This document shows, one piece after another, positions 1-5,382 of a DNA stretch of 5,600 nucleotides (position 1 is the first letter of the stretch; the number at the start of each line of letters is the position of its first letter). Below the pieces are notes generated by a model. It had not been told where the DNA came from, ran no database searches, and saw only the letters and a list, made by a program, of their open reading frames with translations. This DNA comes from Candidatus Cloacimonadota bacterium (GTDB lineage: Bacteria; Cloacimonadota; Cloacimonadia; Cloacimonadales; JAIOQZ01), in NCBI GenBank assembly GCA_021106755.1, contig JAIOTM010000357.1, positions 1 to 5,600 on the forward strand. The letters run 5' to 3'. The position numbers and the translations under genes were made by a program.

Positions 1-1247
1 AGTCTCTGCTCCAGAATATCGGCAAGGTCTGTCCGAATCTGTTCACGGATTCCGTTTAGCTTGGTGAGTACAAACCGCGATTTTTTGTGATCTGAGATAA
101 CGCTGTTCAGGGTTTTGAAAAACTTTATATTTTCCCGCAGTTTTTCCTTTTCGTCTGTCAGGTTGATGATATTATTAAAAACTTTATGGTATTCCAGCAG
201 GTCTTTGTTATAGTGTTCGGAGAGTACTGCTTCTATTCGCTCCGAGATTTGTCCTAATCCCGGTTCCAGTTGGGTAAGCTCGCGGTAAGGTTGCTGGATA
301 ATCTGGTGATAACTGCCAATTTTGCTGTAGGCATTGGAAAGCTTGCGAATATCATATTCTTCTCTCGGAAATGACAGATAGCCATACAGCGACTTCAACG
401 ACTGGTAGTCCTCTTTAATAAACGCGCGCAATTTGTTCAATTTTTCCTTGTGTCCAATAAATTTCAGATATCGGTCGGAATGGGCAAAATTAGTCAGGTT
501 GCGGTGAATAGCTTCAAAATCATCTACGATAGATGCCAGCTTTTCAATCGAAGGTTCTTCCCCGGCAGAGGCTTGTTCATAACGCTCGGAGTAGAGTAGA
601 TAAAGCTCTTCCATTTTATTGCGTATATGCAATAGAATACTCTCGTGAAAACACTTATCTTTGCGGAAACGCTCTTGATAGAAGTTCATCAACGAACGCA
701 GAGCGGCAGCGTCTTTCTGAGTGAATTCAAGAGCGGGACAATGAAGCAGTTCTTCCAGCCGTATTATTGAGTCCTGAATCTGCTTATACTGCTCCAGCAT
801 ACTGGCGTAGCCACGGGCGAGTTTGCTGTCGTTTTCTGCCAGCAGGTTGATTGCCTGTTTGATTATCGGCAGATTTTGTTCAATGTGTTTTTCTTCGTGA
901 ATTACCGATTCAATAAACTCTATCGCGGTGTGGATGTAGGTTGTTTCTAACTTCTCACGCAAGTGGGTTACGTTATTGTCGTTGAAGCGACTGTACTCCA
1001 TGCGGTAAACGCACTTATAGACATCGAACAAACCAGCAATAAGGGCATCGATTTTTTCATAGCTCGTTTTTTTGCGAGCTAACTCGTATTTTCTTGTGGC
1101 AGAAGCAAGCCAGTCTTTATTTGTCGCGGCTGTACCTACCATGTTGTTGAATACCTGCTTCTTCTTGTTCCATGCAGCCACATGCTTCGCGACTTCAATT
1201 TCGGCACGGTTTTTTAATGTGGACAAACGTAAAAATTGATATCTCAT
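1..1247 (-). CDS. long helical/coiled-coil protein of unknown function, N-terminal part (partial)
   Basis: The frame from ATG 1247 runs without a stop to the left edge, giving at least 415 codons; the C-terminus lies outside the window. It begins MRYQFLRLSTLKNRAEIEVA. The start is supported by AGAAGG (1255-1260 on the complement), 7 bases from the ATG. The product is rich in Glu, Lys, Leu, Gln and Tyr and has only about six prolines in 415 residues. Long heptad-like stretches fill most of it (for example residues ~95-175 and ~330-400). No signal peptide or membrane segment is visible, so it is inferred to be cytoplasmic. I see no nucleotide-binding or catalytic motif. It sits 17 bases downstream of a signal-bearing membrane protein gene, so the two are probably co-transcribed and may act together. 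I do not recognise the family; a structural, scaffold or tethering role is only a guess. Gene reality is near certain, function unknown. Confidence 0.9.
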   Translation of the reverse strand, partial: MRYQFLRLSTLKNRAEIEVAKHVAAWNKKKQVFNNMVGTAATNKDWLASATRKYELARKKTSYEKIDALIAGLFDVYKCVYRMEYSRFNDNNVTHLREKLETTYIHTAIEFIESVIHEEKHIEQNLPIIKQAINLLAENDSKLARGYASMLEQYKQIQDSIIRLEELLHCPALEFTQKDAAALRSLMNFYQERFRKDKCFHESILLHIRNKMEELYLLYSERYEQASAGEEPSIEKLASIVDDFEAIHRNLTNFAHSDRYLKFIGHKEKLNKLRAFIKEDYQSLKSLYGYLSFPREEYDIRKLSNAYSKIGSYHQIIQQPYRELTQLEPGLGQISERIEAVLSEHYNKDLLEYHKVFNNIINLTDEKEKLRENIKFFKTLNSVISDHKKSRFVLTKLNGIREQIRTDLADILEQR

Positions 1248-1254
1248 CGAATAA

Positions 1255-1260
1255 CCTTCT
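1255..1260 (-). promoter_or_regulatory. ribosome binding site AGAAGG of the coiled-coil gene
   Basis: AGAAGG on the minus strand lies 7 bases before ATG 1247. The frame stays open further upstream, so this site is what fixes the start. It lies inside the 17-base gap after the TAA of the upstream gene, which supports translation from a shared message. Confidence 0.7.
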
Positions 1261-1264
1261 ATGT

Positions 1265-1912
1265 TTAAATCAGGTGATACCATATAGTATAGAGAATAAT
1301 CGCGGGAATGGAAATTCCAAACACAATTGTCGGATAATAGCCTTTAGTTACCGCGTTTGTAATAACCGCGGCGACTAACAGAAGTATGACGATAACAAAG
1401 TAGAGAATAAGGGAGTGGGGATTGCGATGTTTTTTGAGGTTATATGTCTTACTCAGAAGGAGCTCCCCGTTTTCGATATTATAGAGTTTCAGTTCGGCAT
1501 TGAGTATAACCCATTGCTTAAAAAATCGTTTCGCTGTACACCATTCCGCCTTACCAATAACGCTCCACTGCGCTGTACTGAGCTTGCCGGGTTCTGGGCG
1601 AAGCGAATCGCTGAACGCGGCTTCGTTTTGCAGGAGATTCTGTTTGGTAATTTCGCTCATATTGCGTTCGTTGCTCAGGTCAATCAGCCGGAAATTATCA
1701 GACGCTGTTATTCTCTCTTCGAGAAGGCGTGTAAAGTGTTTTGCTGAATCGGATTCCTCAATTTTCAGGGTGAGAGTAGAATTCTCATCCAGTTTTTTGT
1801 TCAACAAAAGCACATAATTTATAGCGGCATGCTTTGCGAGAGTCTTTTGTAAATCTTTAGCAAAACAGCCAATAGCGATAAACAGCATTATGAGAATCAG
1901 AGTCTTTTTCAT
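1265..1912 (-). CDS. exported CsgG/LpoB-like domain protein with two C-terminal membrane helices
   Basis: A 215-residue protein starting at ATG 1912 (MKKTLILIMLFIAIGCFA). An in-frame GTG at 1918 is less likely because it overlaps the Shine-Dalgarno core. Residues 1-18 are a signal sequence: A-I-G-C16 fits a permissive lipobox, and C-F-A18 could instead be a signal peptidase I site. Residues ~55-157 resemble the alpha/beta fold seen in CsgG, LpoB and FlgO-type proteins: a helix ending in LLEERI, then NFRLIDLSNE, a helix with SEITKQ, a strand TAQWSVIGKAEW, and a strand WVILNAELKLYNIENGELL, which matches the usual pattern 'identity not yet set, then description of an attribute'. This is pattern recognition, not a database match. 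Two hydrophobic segments follow (~168-186 and ~193-212), and the protein ends just after the second. CsgG-type proteins do not usually end in a membrane hairpin. It is first in an operon with the coiled-coil gene. Confidence 0.85.
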   Translation of the reverse strand: MKKTLILIMLFIAIGCFAKDLQKTLAKHAAINYVLLLNKKLDENSTLTLKIEESDSAKHFTRLLEERITASDNFRLIDLSNERNMSEITKQNLLQNEAAFSDSLRPEPGKLSTAQWSVIGKAEWCTAKRFFKQWVILNAELKLYNIENGELLLSKTYNLKKHRNPHSLILYFVIVILLLVAAVITNAVTKGYYPTIVFGISIPAIILYTIWYHLI

Positions 1913-1917
1913 ATACA

Positions 1918-1925
1918 CCTCACCT
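1918..1925 (-). promoter_or_regulatory. ribosome binding site AGGTGAGG that decides the 1912 start
   Basis: AGGTGAGG on the minus strand ends 5 bases before ATG 1912. The alternative GTG start (1916-1918) overlaps the GAGG core, so it could not be served by it. This favours the 215-residue form. Confidence 0.65.
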
Positions 1926-2096
1926 ATTCTAAAAAGAGTTATACATTAAAAAATGTCAAATTATTTTCTTAATTTCAAGGATACGCCCATTTTTTTCATT
2001 TCGGATGATCTTTGCCAACGTTTTTGCATTTCCTGAGCTAATCTCTATCGAATCAGCAAAGATTTAAGTTGCGGTAAATTTCTCCAATAGCACAAT

Positions 2097-2112
2097 CTTC
2101 AGTATTCTGAAG
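2097..2112. repeat. inverted repeat CTTCAG-TATT-CTGAAG
   Basis: Perfect 6-bp stem with a 4-base loop. Neither strand has a T-run directly after it, so it is not called a terminator. Confidence 0.45.
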
Positions 2113-2187
2113 TTGTGGGCTGTTTAGCGGGTTCGAAGTAGATTTTACGCCGTCACCACTCAGTTTGAAGAAATTTCCTCGCAATTT

Positions 2188-2205
2188 GCTTTTTTCAAAA
2201 AAAGC
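2188..2205. repeat. inverted repeat GCTTTTTT-CA-AAAAAAGC
   Basis: Eight-base perfect arms around a 2-base centre; mostly an A/T run, so its stability as a hairpin is low. It falls inside the 55-residue broken frame. Confidence 0.4.
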
Positions 2206-2217
2206 CTGAAGAGTAAA

Positions 2218-2234
2218 CTTTTACTGTGTAAAAG
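2218..2234. repeat. hairpin CTTTTAC-TGT-GTAAAAG
   Basis: Perfect 7-bp stem with a 3-base loop. It overlaps the in-frame TAA (2223-2221) separating two protein-like fragments on the minus strand. It is not followed by a T-run. Confidence 0.45.
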
Positions 2235-2254
2235 ATTCACCTACAGAAAAAACT

Positions 2255-2330
2255 ATTGGATTAGCAGACAAAGTCGCGAATAAAGACCGAGTAAGAAATC
2301 CAATTATTCACGCCATAACAGACTTTATTC
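2255..2330. repeat. two interleaved 8-bp inverted repeats (possible pseudoknot)
   Basis: ATTGGATT at 2255-2262 is complementary to AATCCAAT at 2297-2304. GAATAAAG at 2278-2285 is complementary to CTTTATTC at 2323-2330. The left arm of the second pair lies in the loop of the first and its right arm lies outside it. If both pairs formed in one RNA they would make a pseudoknot. Matching of this length can also arise by chance in AT-rich DNA. Confidence 0.35.
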
Positions 2331-2364
2331 TATTGAATTTCAATCTGTTGCAACAAATACTTTA

Positions 2365-2377
2365 CCCCATGATGGGG
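2365..2377. repeat. hairpin CCCCAT-G-ATGGGG
   Basis: Near-palindrome with four G:C pairs in the stem once a 5-base loop is allowed. It is GC-rich in otherwise AT-rich DNA and is flanked on the plus strand by extra Gs (2374-2379). There is no adjoining T-run on either strand. Confidence 0.45.
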
Positions 2378-2416
2378 GGATGCCTGTTTTTACAATAGAT
2401 TTGTTATTTGTTTTTT

Positions 2417-2429
2417 CGACCAAAGGTCG
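2417..2429 (-). repeat. hairpin CGACC-TTT-GGTCG just after the exported-protein stop codon
   Basis: A perfect 5-bp stem with a 3-base loop begins 3 bases after the TAA at 2433-2435. The position suits a 3' end or stability structure for the asparaginase operon message. However, it is followed by six As, not Ts, on the minus strand, so it is not a standard intrinsic terminator. On the plus strand the Ts precede it. Confidence 0.4.
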
Positions 2430-2432
2430 GTA

Positions 2433-2987
2433 TTATTTGATTAAGTCTTTTTCGGGAAGAACAATCCGAATATGGTTGCCTCCAATATTCATAAATTGCT
2501 CCTTGCCCTGATCAAAAAAGCTCTGGTTTTCGGTAAACTCCATATCTCCAATGCGAATCAGCTCAATCGGTTTGCGGGTATATACCCGCACCGCCTTAAC
2601 GATGTTATGATTAAGTTTGATTTCGATAATGTTCCGCGAATCAGCCAGCTTTTTTACTGAAACAACTTCAAGCTCCATTCCCGCCCGAATACGCTTTTTT
2701 TCAGACTGAGGTTGCAGTATCAGCACCGACATAGTAAAACTTTCGGGATATTTCGCGGCAATAGTATCAAAGGTCTGTTCTGGAGTCTTTTTAATCAGAC
2801 TGCCAGTATAGAAGCTACTCATCCTGTTATCGCCGAGAATAAAATAACTGGCTCGCGGACGTAGAGTTATCTCCTGTTTCAGTTGCACATAACTCCCTGC
2901 TGGCATGGATGTTACCGGCGAAGCCTTTGTTACTCCCGACAGAAACACTGCTGTTAGAAGAACTACAAACCCAAGAACTTTCTTCAT
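2433..2987 (-). CDS. small exported beta-rich protein of unknown function
   Basis: A 184-residue protein starting at ATG 2987, with GAGG (2993-2996) 5 bases upstream. A longer TTG start at 3026 would add 13 residues in front of the signal peptide and has no ribosome site. Residues 1-22 (MKKVLGFVVLLTAVFLSGVTKA) form a Sec signal peptide with a likely cut after T-K-A22, leaving about 162 mature residues. There is no lipobox and no Cys or Trp. The mature part alternates hydrophobic and polar residues in strand-like runs (AGMELEVVSVKKL, NIIEIKLN, IVKAVRVYT, NHIRIVL), which suggests a beta-rich periplasmic or surface protein. The family is not recognised. It lies 45 bases downstream of the asparaginase gene on the same strand, so co-transcription is likely, although a functional link is not obvious. 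Confidence 0.87.
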   Translation of the reverse strand: MKKVLGFVVLLTAVFLSGVTKASPVTSMPAGSYVQLKQEITLRPRASYFILGDNRMSSFYTGSLIKKTPEQTFDTIAAKYPESFTMSVLILQPQSEKKRIRAGMELEVVSVKKLADSRNIIEIKLNHNIVKAVRVYTRKPIELIRIGDMEFTENQSFFDQGKEQFMNIGGNHIRIVLPEKDLIK

Positions 2988-2992
2988 CGCTA

Positions 2993-2996
2993 CCTC
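2993..2996 (-). promoter_or_regulatory. ribosome binding site GAGG that decides the 2987 start
   Basis: GAGG lies 5 bases before ATG 2987. It lies inside the longer TTG-initiated frame, so the shorter product with the signal peptide at its N-terminus is preferred. Confidence 0.65.
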
Positions 2997-3001
2997 GCTG
3001 A

Positions 3002-3027
3002 ATTGAAACGATAACACGTTTCTCAAT
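3002..3027 (-). repeat. hairpin between the asparaginase and exported-protein genes
   Basis: GAAACG (3005-3010) pairs perfectly with CGTTTC (3017-3022) around a 6-base loop. Flanking ATTGA/TCAAT extends it to about nine pairs with a 2-base bulge. It falls wholly inside the 45-base gap, just upstream of the ribosome site of the exported-protein gene. It could adjust mRNA processing, stability or translation of the second gene. There is no T-run, so it is not a terminator. Confidence 0.45.
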
Positions 3028-3032
3028 GCTTG

Positions 3033-4010
3033 TTACATAACCGAATTAATAAAAAATTTGCTGACAACCTCAGGGTTATCGTATTTCCCAAATAAAGTCA
3101 TCAATTTTATCAGGGCTTTGTGTCCTTTAAGGTCTCCACCGAGAATACAGCCCATCTGTTCTAACTGCTTACCGCCACCAATGTAACCGTACTCAGGCAA
3201 TACTCTGCCAGTATATGCGCGGGAAACAATTACCACAAGAATTTTCTTTTCTAACGCGTTTTTAATAGAGGGTAACATCTTCGGTGGCAGGTTACCTCTG
3301 CCGAAAGCTTCAATAACTATGGCTTTCGCGTTGGTTTCTATGCTTGTTTCAATATATCGTCCGTCCATTCCGGCACAGGCAACTATCAAATCTACTTTTA
3401 AATCAATTGCGTTCGTCCAGACTTTGTCACTCTGAACTATCTGCCTATAAAAGATAATCCGATCGGAGTCTATTATACCGAGAATCCCATAATCGGGAGA
3501 ATCGAAAGAATGAGAACGTCCTGTATCGGTTTTCACCACATCTCTTGCCGCAAGGATTTCATCGTTCATCACCACGAGAACGCCTTTATCCACGGCACAG
3601 TTGTCGCAGGCTACCCGCACCGCCCCAATAATATTACGTGGACCATCTAACCCCAACTCTGAGCCTGCCCGCATGGCTGCCGTATAAACAATCGGCTTGC
3701 GCGTTGTAAGGGTAAGATCAAGCATATAGCAGGAATCTTCCAGCGTGTCTGTTCCATGTGTAATTACAACCCCATCGTAGTCAATGCTCCGCAAATCCAC
3801 CAGTTTTGATAACTCAAACATTTGCGTTGGTGTCATATGAGGACTAGGTATGTTAGAAAACTGGAATACATCTATTTCCGCAATGCTCTTCAGTTGAGGA
3901 AAGGAGTGCAGAAACTCAATGAGGTCTCCCGCGGGAACAAGTCCTTCATCGGGAACATACTTCATGGCGATTGTACCGCCAGTAGTAATAATTAATATTT
4001 TCTTTTTCAC
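3033..4010 (-). CDS. L-asparaginase, cytoplasmic
   Basis: A 325-residue protein that hydrolyses L-asparagine to aspartate and ammonia; some relatives also act on glutamine. The family motifs are in order. T-T-G-G-T-I-A at 9-15 holds the nucleophile T13. N-I-P-S-P-H-M at 53-59 holds the substrate-loop Ser56. T-H-G-T-D-T at 84-89 holds the T87/D88/K160 triad's Thr and Asp. L-D-G-P-R-N starts near 121. V-M-N-D-E-I-L-A-A-R-D-V-V-K contains K160. Near the C-terminus are G-Y-I-G-G-G and G-D-L-K-G-H-K-A. Length is normal. There is no signal peptide, so it is cytoplasmic, yet the MND...RDVVKT region looks more like AnsB-type than E. coli AnsA; I therefore give no symbol. The start is GTG 4010, because the next in-frame ATG (Met16) would remove T13. 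No Shine-Dalgarno is seen; a promoter is placed so that the message could begin at the GTG. It is first in a likely two-gene unit and divergent from trmFO. Confidence 0.96.
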   Translation of the reverse strand: MKKKILIITTGGTIAMKYVPDEGLVPAGDLIEFLHSFPQLKSIAEIDVFQFSNIPSPHMTPTQMFELSKLVDLRSIDYDGVVITHGTDTLEDSCYMLDLTLTTRKPIVYTAAMRAGSELGLDGPRNIIGAVRVACDNCAVDKGVLVVMNDEILAARDVVKTDTGRSHSFDSPDYGILGIIDSDRIIFYRQIVQSDKVWTNAIDLKVDLIVACAGMDGRYIETSIETNAKAIVIEAFGRGNLPPKMLPSIKNALEKKILVVIVSRAYTGRVLPEYGYIGGGKQLEQMGCILGGDLKGHKALIKLMTLFGKYDNPEVVSKFFINSVM

Positions 4011-4016
4011 TTTACC

Positions 4017-4044
4017 GTTTTATTGGAACAGGATTGTGTGTCAA
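4017..4044 (-). promoter_or_regulatory. candidate promoter for the asparaginase gene (leaderless)
   Basis: On the minus strand TTGACA (4039-4044) and TAAAAC (4017-4022) are separated by 16 bases. The -35 is a perfect consensus; the -10 matches TATAAT at four of six positions. Six bases follow the -10, and the seventh is the G of the GTG start at 4010, which is the usual position of +1. The message would then have no 5' leader, in keeping with the missing ribosome site. It overlaps the forward promoter for trmFO. Confidence 0.5.
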
Positions 4045-4051
4045 TTAAGAT
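4023..4051 (+). promoter_or_regulatory. candidate promoter for trmFO
   Basis: TTGGAA (4023-4028) and TAAGAT (4046-4051) are 17 bases apart, each matching the sigma70 consensus at four of six positions. Transcription would start near 4058, giving a leader of about 14 bases with GAGAG (4061-4065) as the ribosome site. It overlaps the reverse promoter almost entirely, so RNA polymerase could occupy only one at a time. Confidence 0.4.
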
Positions 4052-4071
4052 TATTACCATGAGAGATAACT

Positions 4072-5382
4072 ATGAATATAACTATCATCGGTGCCGGACT
4101 CGCAGGTTCGGAAGCTGCTTTGCAACTTAGTAAACATGGTGTTGACGTAACTCTTATAGAGATGCGTCCAGAAACAACCACTCCGGCTCACACAACTGGA
4201 TTCGCCGCGGAAATGGTGTGCAGTAACTCTTTAAAATCCCGTCTGCCGGGTACTGCGGCGGGTCTTTTGAAAAGCGAATTGCGGCTACTCGGATGCGAGT
4301 TATTACCCATAGCTCAAGCCCACTCAGTGCCGGCAGGAAACGCGTTAGCGGTCGATAGAGAAGCCTTCGCGGTAGCTGTTACCCAACGCCTGACAGATGA
4401 CGCGCGTATCAGTTTTATACGTGCCGAAGTAAAGGAAATCCCATCGGGAAAAGTTATCATCGCTACAGGACCACTAACCCCTGATGCCCTCACGGAAAAG
4501 CTCATTGCACTCTCTGGAGCGGAGCACCTTTATTTCTTCGACGCGATTGCTCCCATTGTAGCCGCGGATAGCATTGATATGCGGATATGTTTTAAAAAAT
4601 CCCGATATGACAAGGGTGATGATGACTACATAAACTGTCCGTTTGAAAAAGATGAGTACTATAATTTTGTTTCCGCTCTACGTGAAGGTGATAAACACGA
4701 AGCGAAAGAGTTCGAAAACAAGTTCTTTGAGAATATCGGTTTCCGCTTCTACGAAAACTGCATTCCGGTTGAAGAACTTGCTCGCCGTGGTGAAGATACT
4801 CTTCGCTATGGCGTTATGCGTCCAGTTGGATTAGAGCGGGATGGCAAACGCTTCTATGGAGTTCTGCAATTGCGTCCCGAGACTGCTTCGTTAACTGCTT
4901 ATAACTTAGTTGGTTGCCAAACCATGCTGAAATATCCTGAGCAAAAGCGTATCCTGCATCTTATTCCCGGTCTGCAAAACGCTGAAATTCTGCGCTATGG
5001 TTCTATCCACCGTAATACTTATCTCAATTCCCCAAATATTCTCAACCCGGATATGAGTTTCAGAGAGAAATCTGATTGCTATCTTGCCGGGCAACTTACC
5101 GGAGTGGAAGGCTATGTTGAGTCGATTTACAGCGGGCTTTTAACCGCTCTCAATATCTTGGGTAAACTCCCTTCCCTGCCAGATGAAACTATCTGCGGAC
5201 AGCTCAGGCGGCATTTGCTGACTCCCAGCAAAAATTTTCAACCGGCAAACGCTAACTTCGGATTATTACCTCCGTTAGAAACGAGAATCCGGGCAAAACC
5301 GGAACGCAAAAAAGCTATGGCAGACCGAGCATTAGAAAAGATGGAGGAGTGGGTAACACAAAATAATAAAATAATTGAATGA
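4072..5382 (+). CDS. trmFO: methylenetetrahydrofolate-tRNA-(uracil-5-)-methyltransferase TrmFO
   Basis: A 436-residue FAD protein that forms 5-methyluridine at tRNA position 54 (T-loop), taking the carbon from methylenetetrahydrofolate and the electrons from reduced FAD; it acts in the cytoplasm. Residues 3-12 (ITIIGAGLAG) are the Rossmann GxGxxG, with E30 ending the second strand. M-V-C50-S-N-S-L-K-S is the family motif holding the first conserved Cys. F-Y-E-N-C230-I-P-V-E-E-L-A-R-R-G-E-D-T-L-R-Y-G holds the second, the proposed catalytic Cys, followed by M-R-P-V-G-L. A-G-Q-L-T-G-V-E-G-Y-V-E-S at 339-351 is the second FAD-binding signature. Together these separate it from the larger MnmG/GidA. 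Length is typical and all key residues are present. The start is ATG 4072 with a weak GAGAG site 6 bases upstream; an ATG at 4059 is out of frame. It is transcribed alone, divergent from the asparaginase gene. Confidence 0.97.
   Translation: MNITIIGAGLAGSEAALQLSKHGVDVTLIEMRPETTTPAHTTGFAAEMVCSNSLKSRLPGTAAGLLKSELRLLGCELLPIAQAHSVPAGNALAVDREAFAVAVTQRLTDDARISFIRAEVKEIPSGKVIIATGPLTPDALTEKLIALSGAEHLYFFDAIAPIVAADSIDMRICFKKSRYDKGDDDYINCPFEKDEYYNFVSALREGDKHEAKEFENKFFENIGFRFYENCIPVEELARRGEDTLRYGVMRPVGLERDGKRFYGVLQLRPETASLTAYNLVGCQTMLKYPEQKRILHLIPGLQNAEILRYGSIHRNTYLNSPNILNPDMSFREKSDCYLAGQLTGVEGYVESIYSGLLTALNILGKLPSLPDETICGQLRRHLLTPSKNFQPANANFGLLPPLETRIRAKPERKKAMADRALEKMEEWVTQNNKIIE

Larger units (their letters stand above)
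1956..2310 (-). pseudogene. possible decayed protein gene (frame-broken fragments)
   Basis: Reading the minus strand downward, three protein-like fragments follow each other. Frame A gives 28 residues at 2307-2224 (contains LSANPIVFSVGESFTQ) ending at TAA 2223-2221. The same frame then continues for 55 residues at 2220-2056 (contains KLRGNFFKLSGDGVKSTSNP and NTEDCAIGEIYRNL) to TGA 2055-2053. A second frame, overlapping by a few codons, gives 35 residues at 2063-1959 (contains IEISSGNAKTLAKIIRNEKN) and ends at TGA 1958-1956. Composition is balanced rather than low-complexity, and a single frame change near 2060 would join the last two. No start codon with a ribosome site was found and I do not recognise the family. 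It could also be chance open frames in AT-rich DNA or structured non-coding sequence. Confidence 0.33.
1913..2432. other. 520-base region without an intact gene, rich in inverted repeats and broken reading frames
   Basis: No frame on either strand gives a supported complete gene here. The region lies between the stop of the 184-residue exported protein gene and the start of the CsgG-like operon, both on the minus strand. It must hold that operon's promoter, but no well-spaced -35/-10 pair is seen. It contains at least nine short perfect inverted repeats (listed separately or in the findings) and minus-strand peptides that read like real protein but are cut by stops. No tRNA, rRNA, tmRNA, SRP RNA or RNase P RNA hallmarks were recognised. 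Confidence 0.6.

Noticed and set aside
533..724. 63-codon plus-strand frame
   Set aside because: It lies antisense within the continuous coiled-coil coding frame (1-1247, minus), and its peptide has no supporting ribosome site or motif.
1172..1817. Three plus-strand frames at 1172-1378, 1415-1747 and 1500-1817
   Set aside because: They are antisense to the coiled-coil and CsgG-like genes, which have ribosome sites, a signal sequence and operon spacing; the plus-strand peptides are Ser/Arg/Cys-rich as expected for shadow frames.
1926..1959. TTGACA (1954-1959, minus) as the -35 of the CsgG-like operon promoter
   Set aside because: The only -10-like boxes lie 10 bases (TATAAC, 1938-1943) or 22 bases (TAGAAT, 1926-1931) away; neither spacing is usable, so no promoter is called.
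2120..2156. tRNA/tmRNA 3' end suggested by GGGTTCGAAG followed by CACCA on the plus strand
   Set aside because: The bases flanking TTCGAAG do not form a T-stem, and no acceptor, D or anticodon arm could be found upstream.
2472..2660. 62-codon plus-strand frame
   Set aside because: Antisense to the exported 184-residue protein, with no independent support.
4314..5094. Frames at 4314-4505 (minus), 4643-4834 (plus) and 4906-5094 (minus)
   Set aside because: All lie inside trmFO, whose motifs are complete in its own frame.
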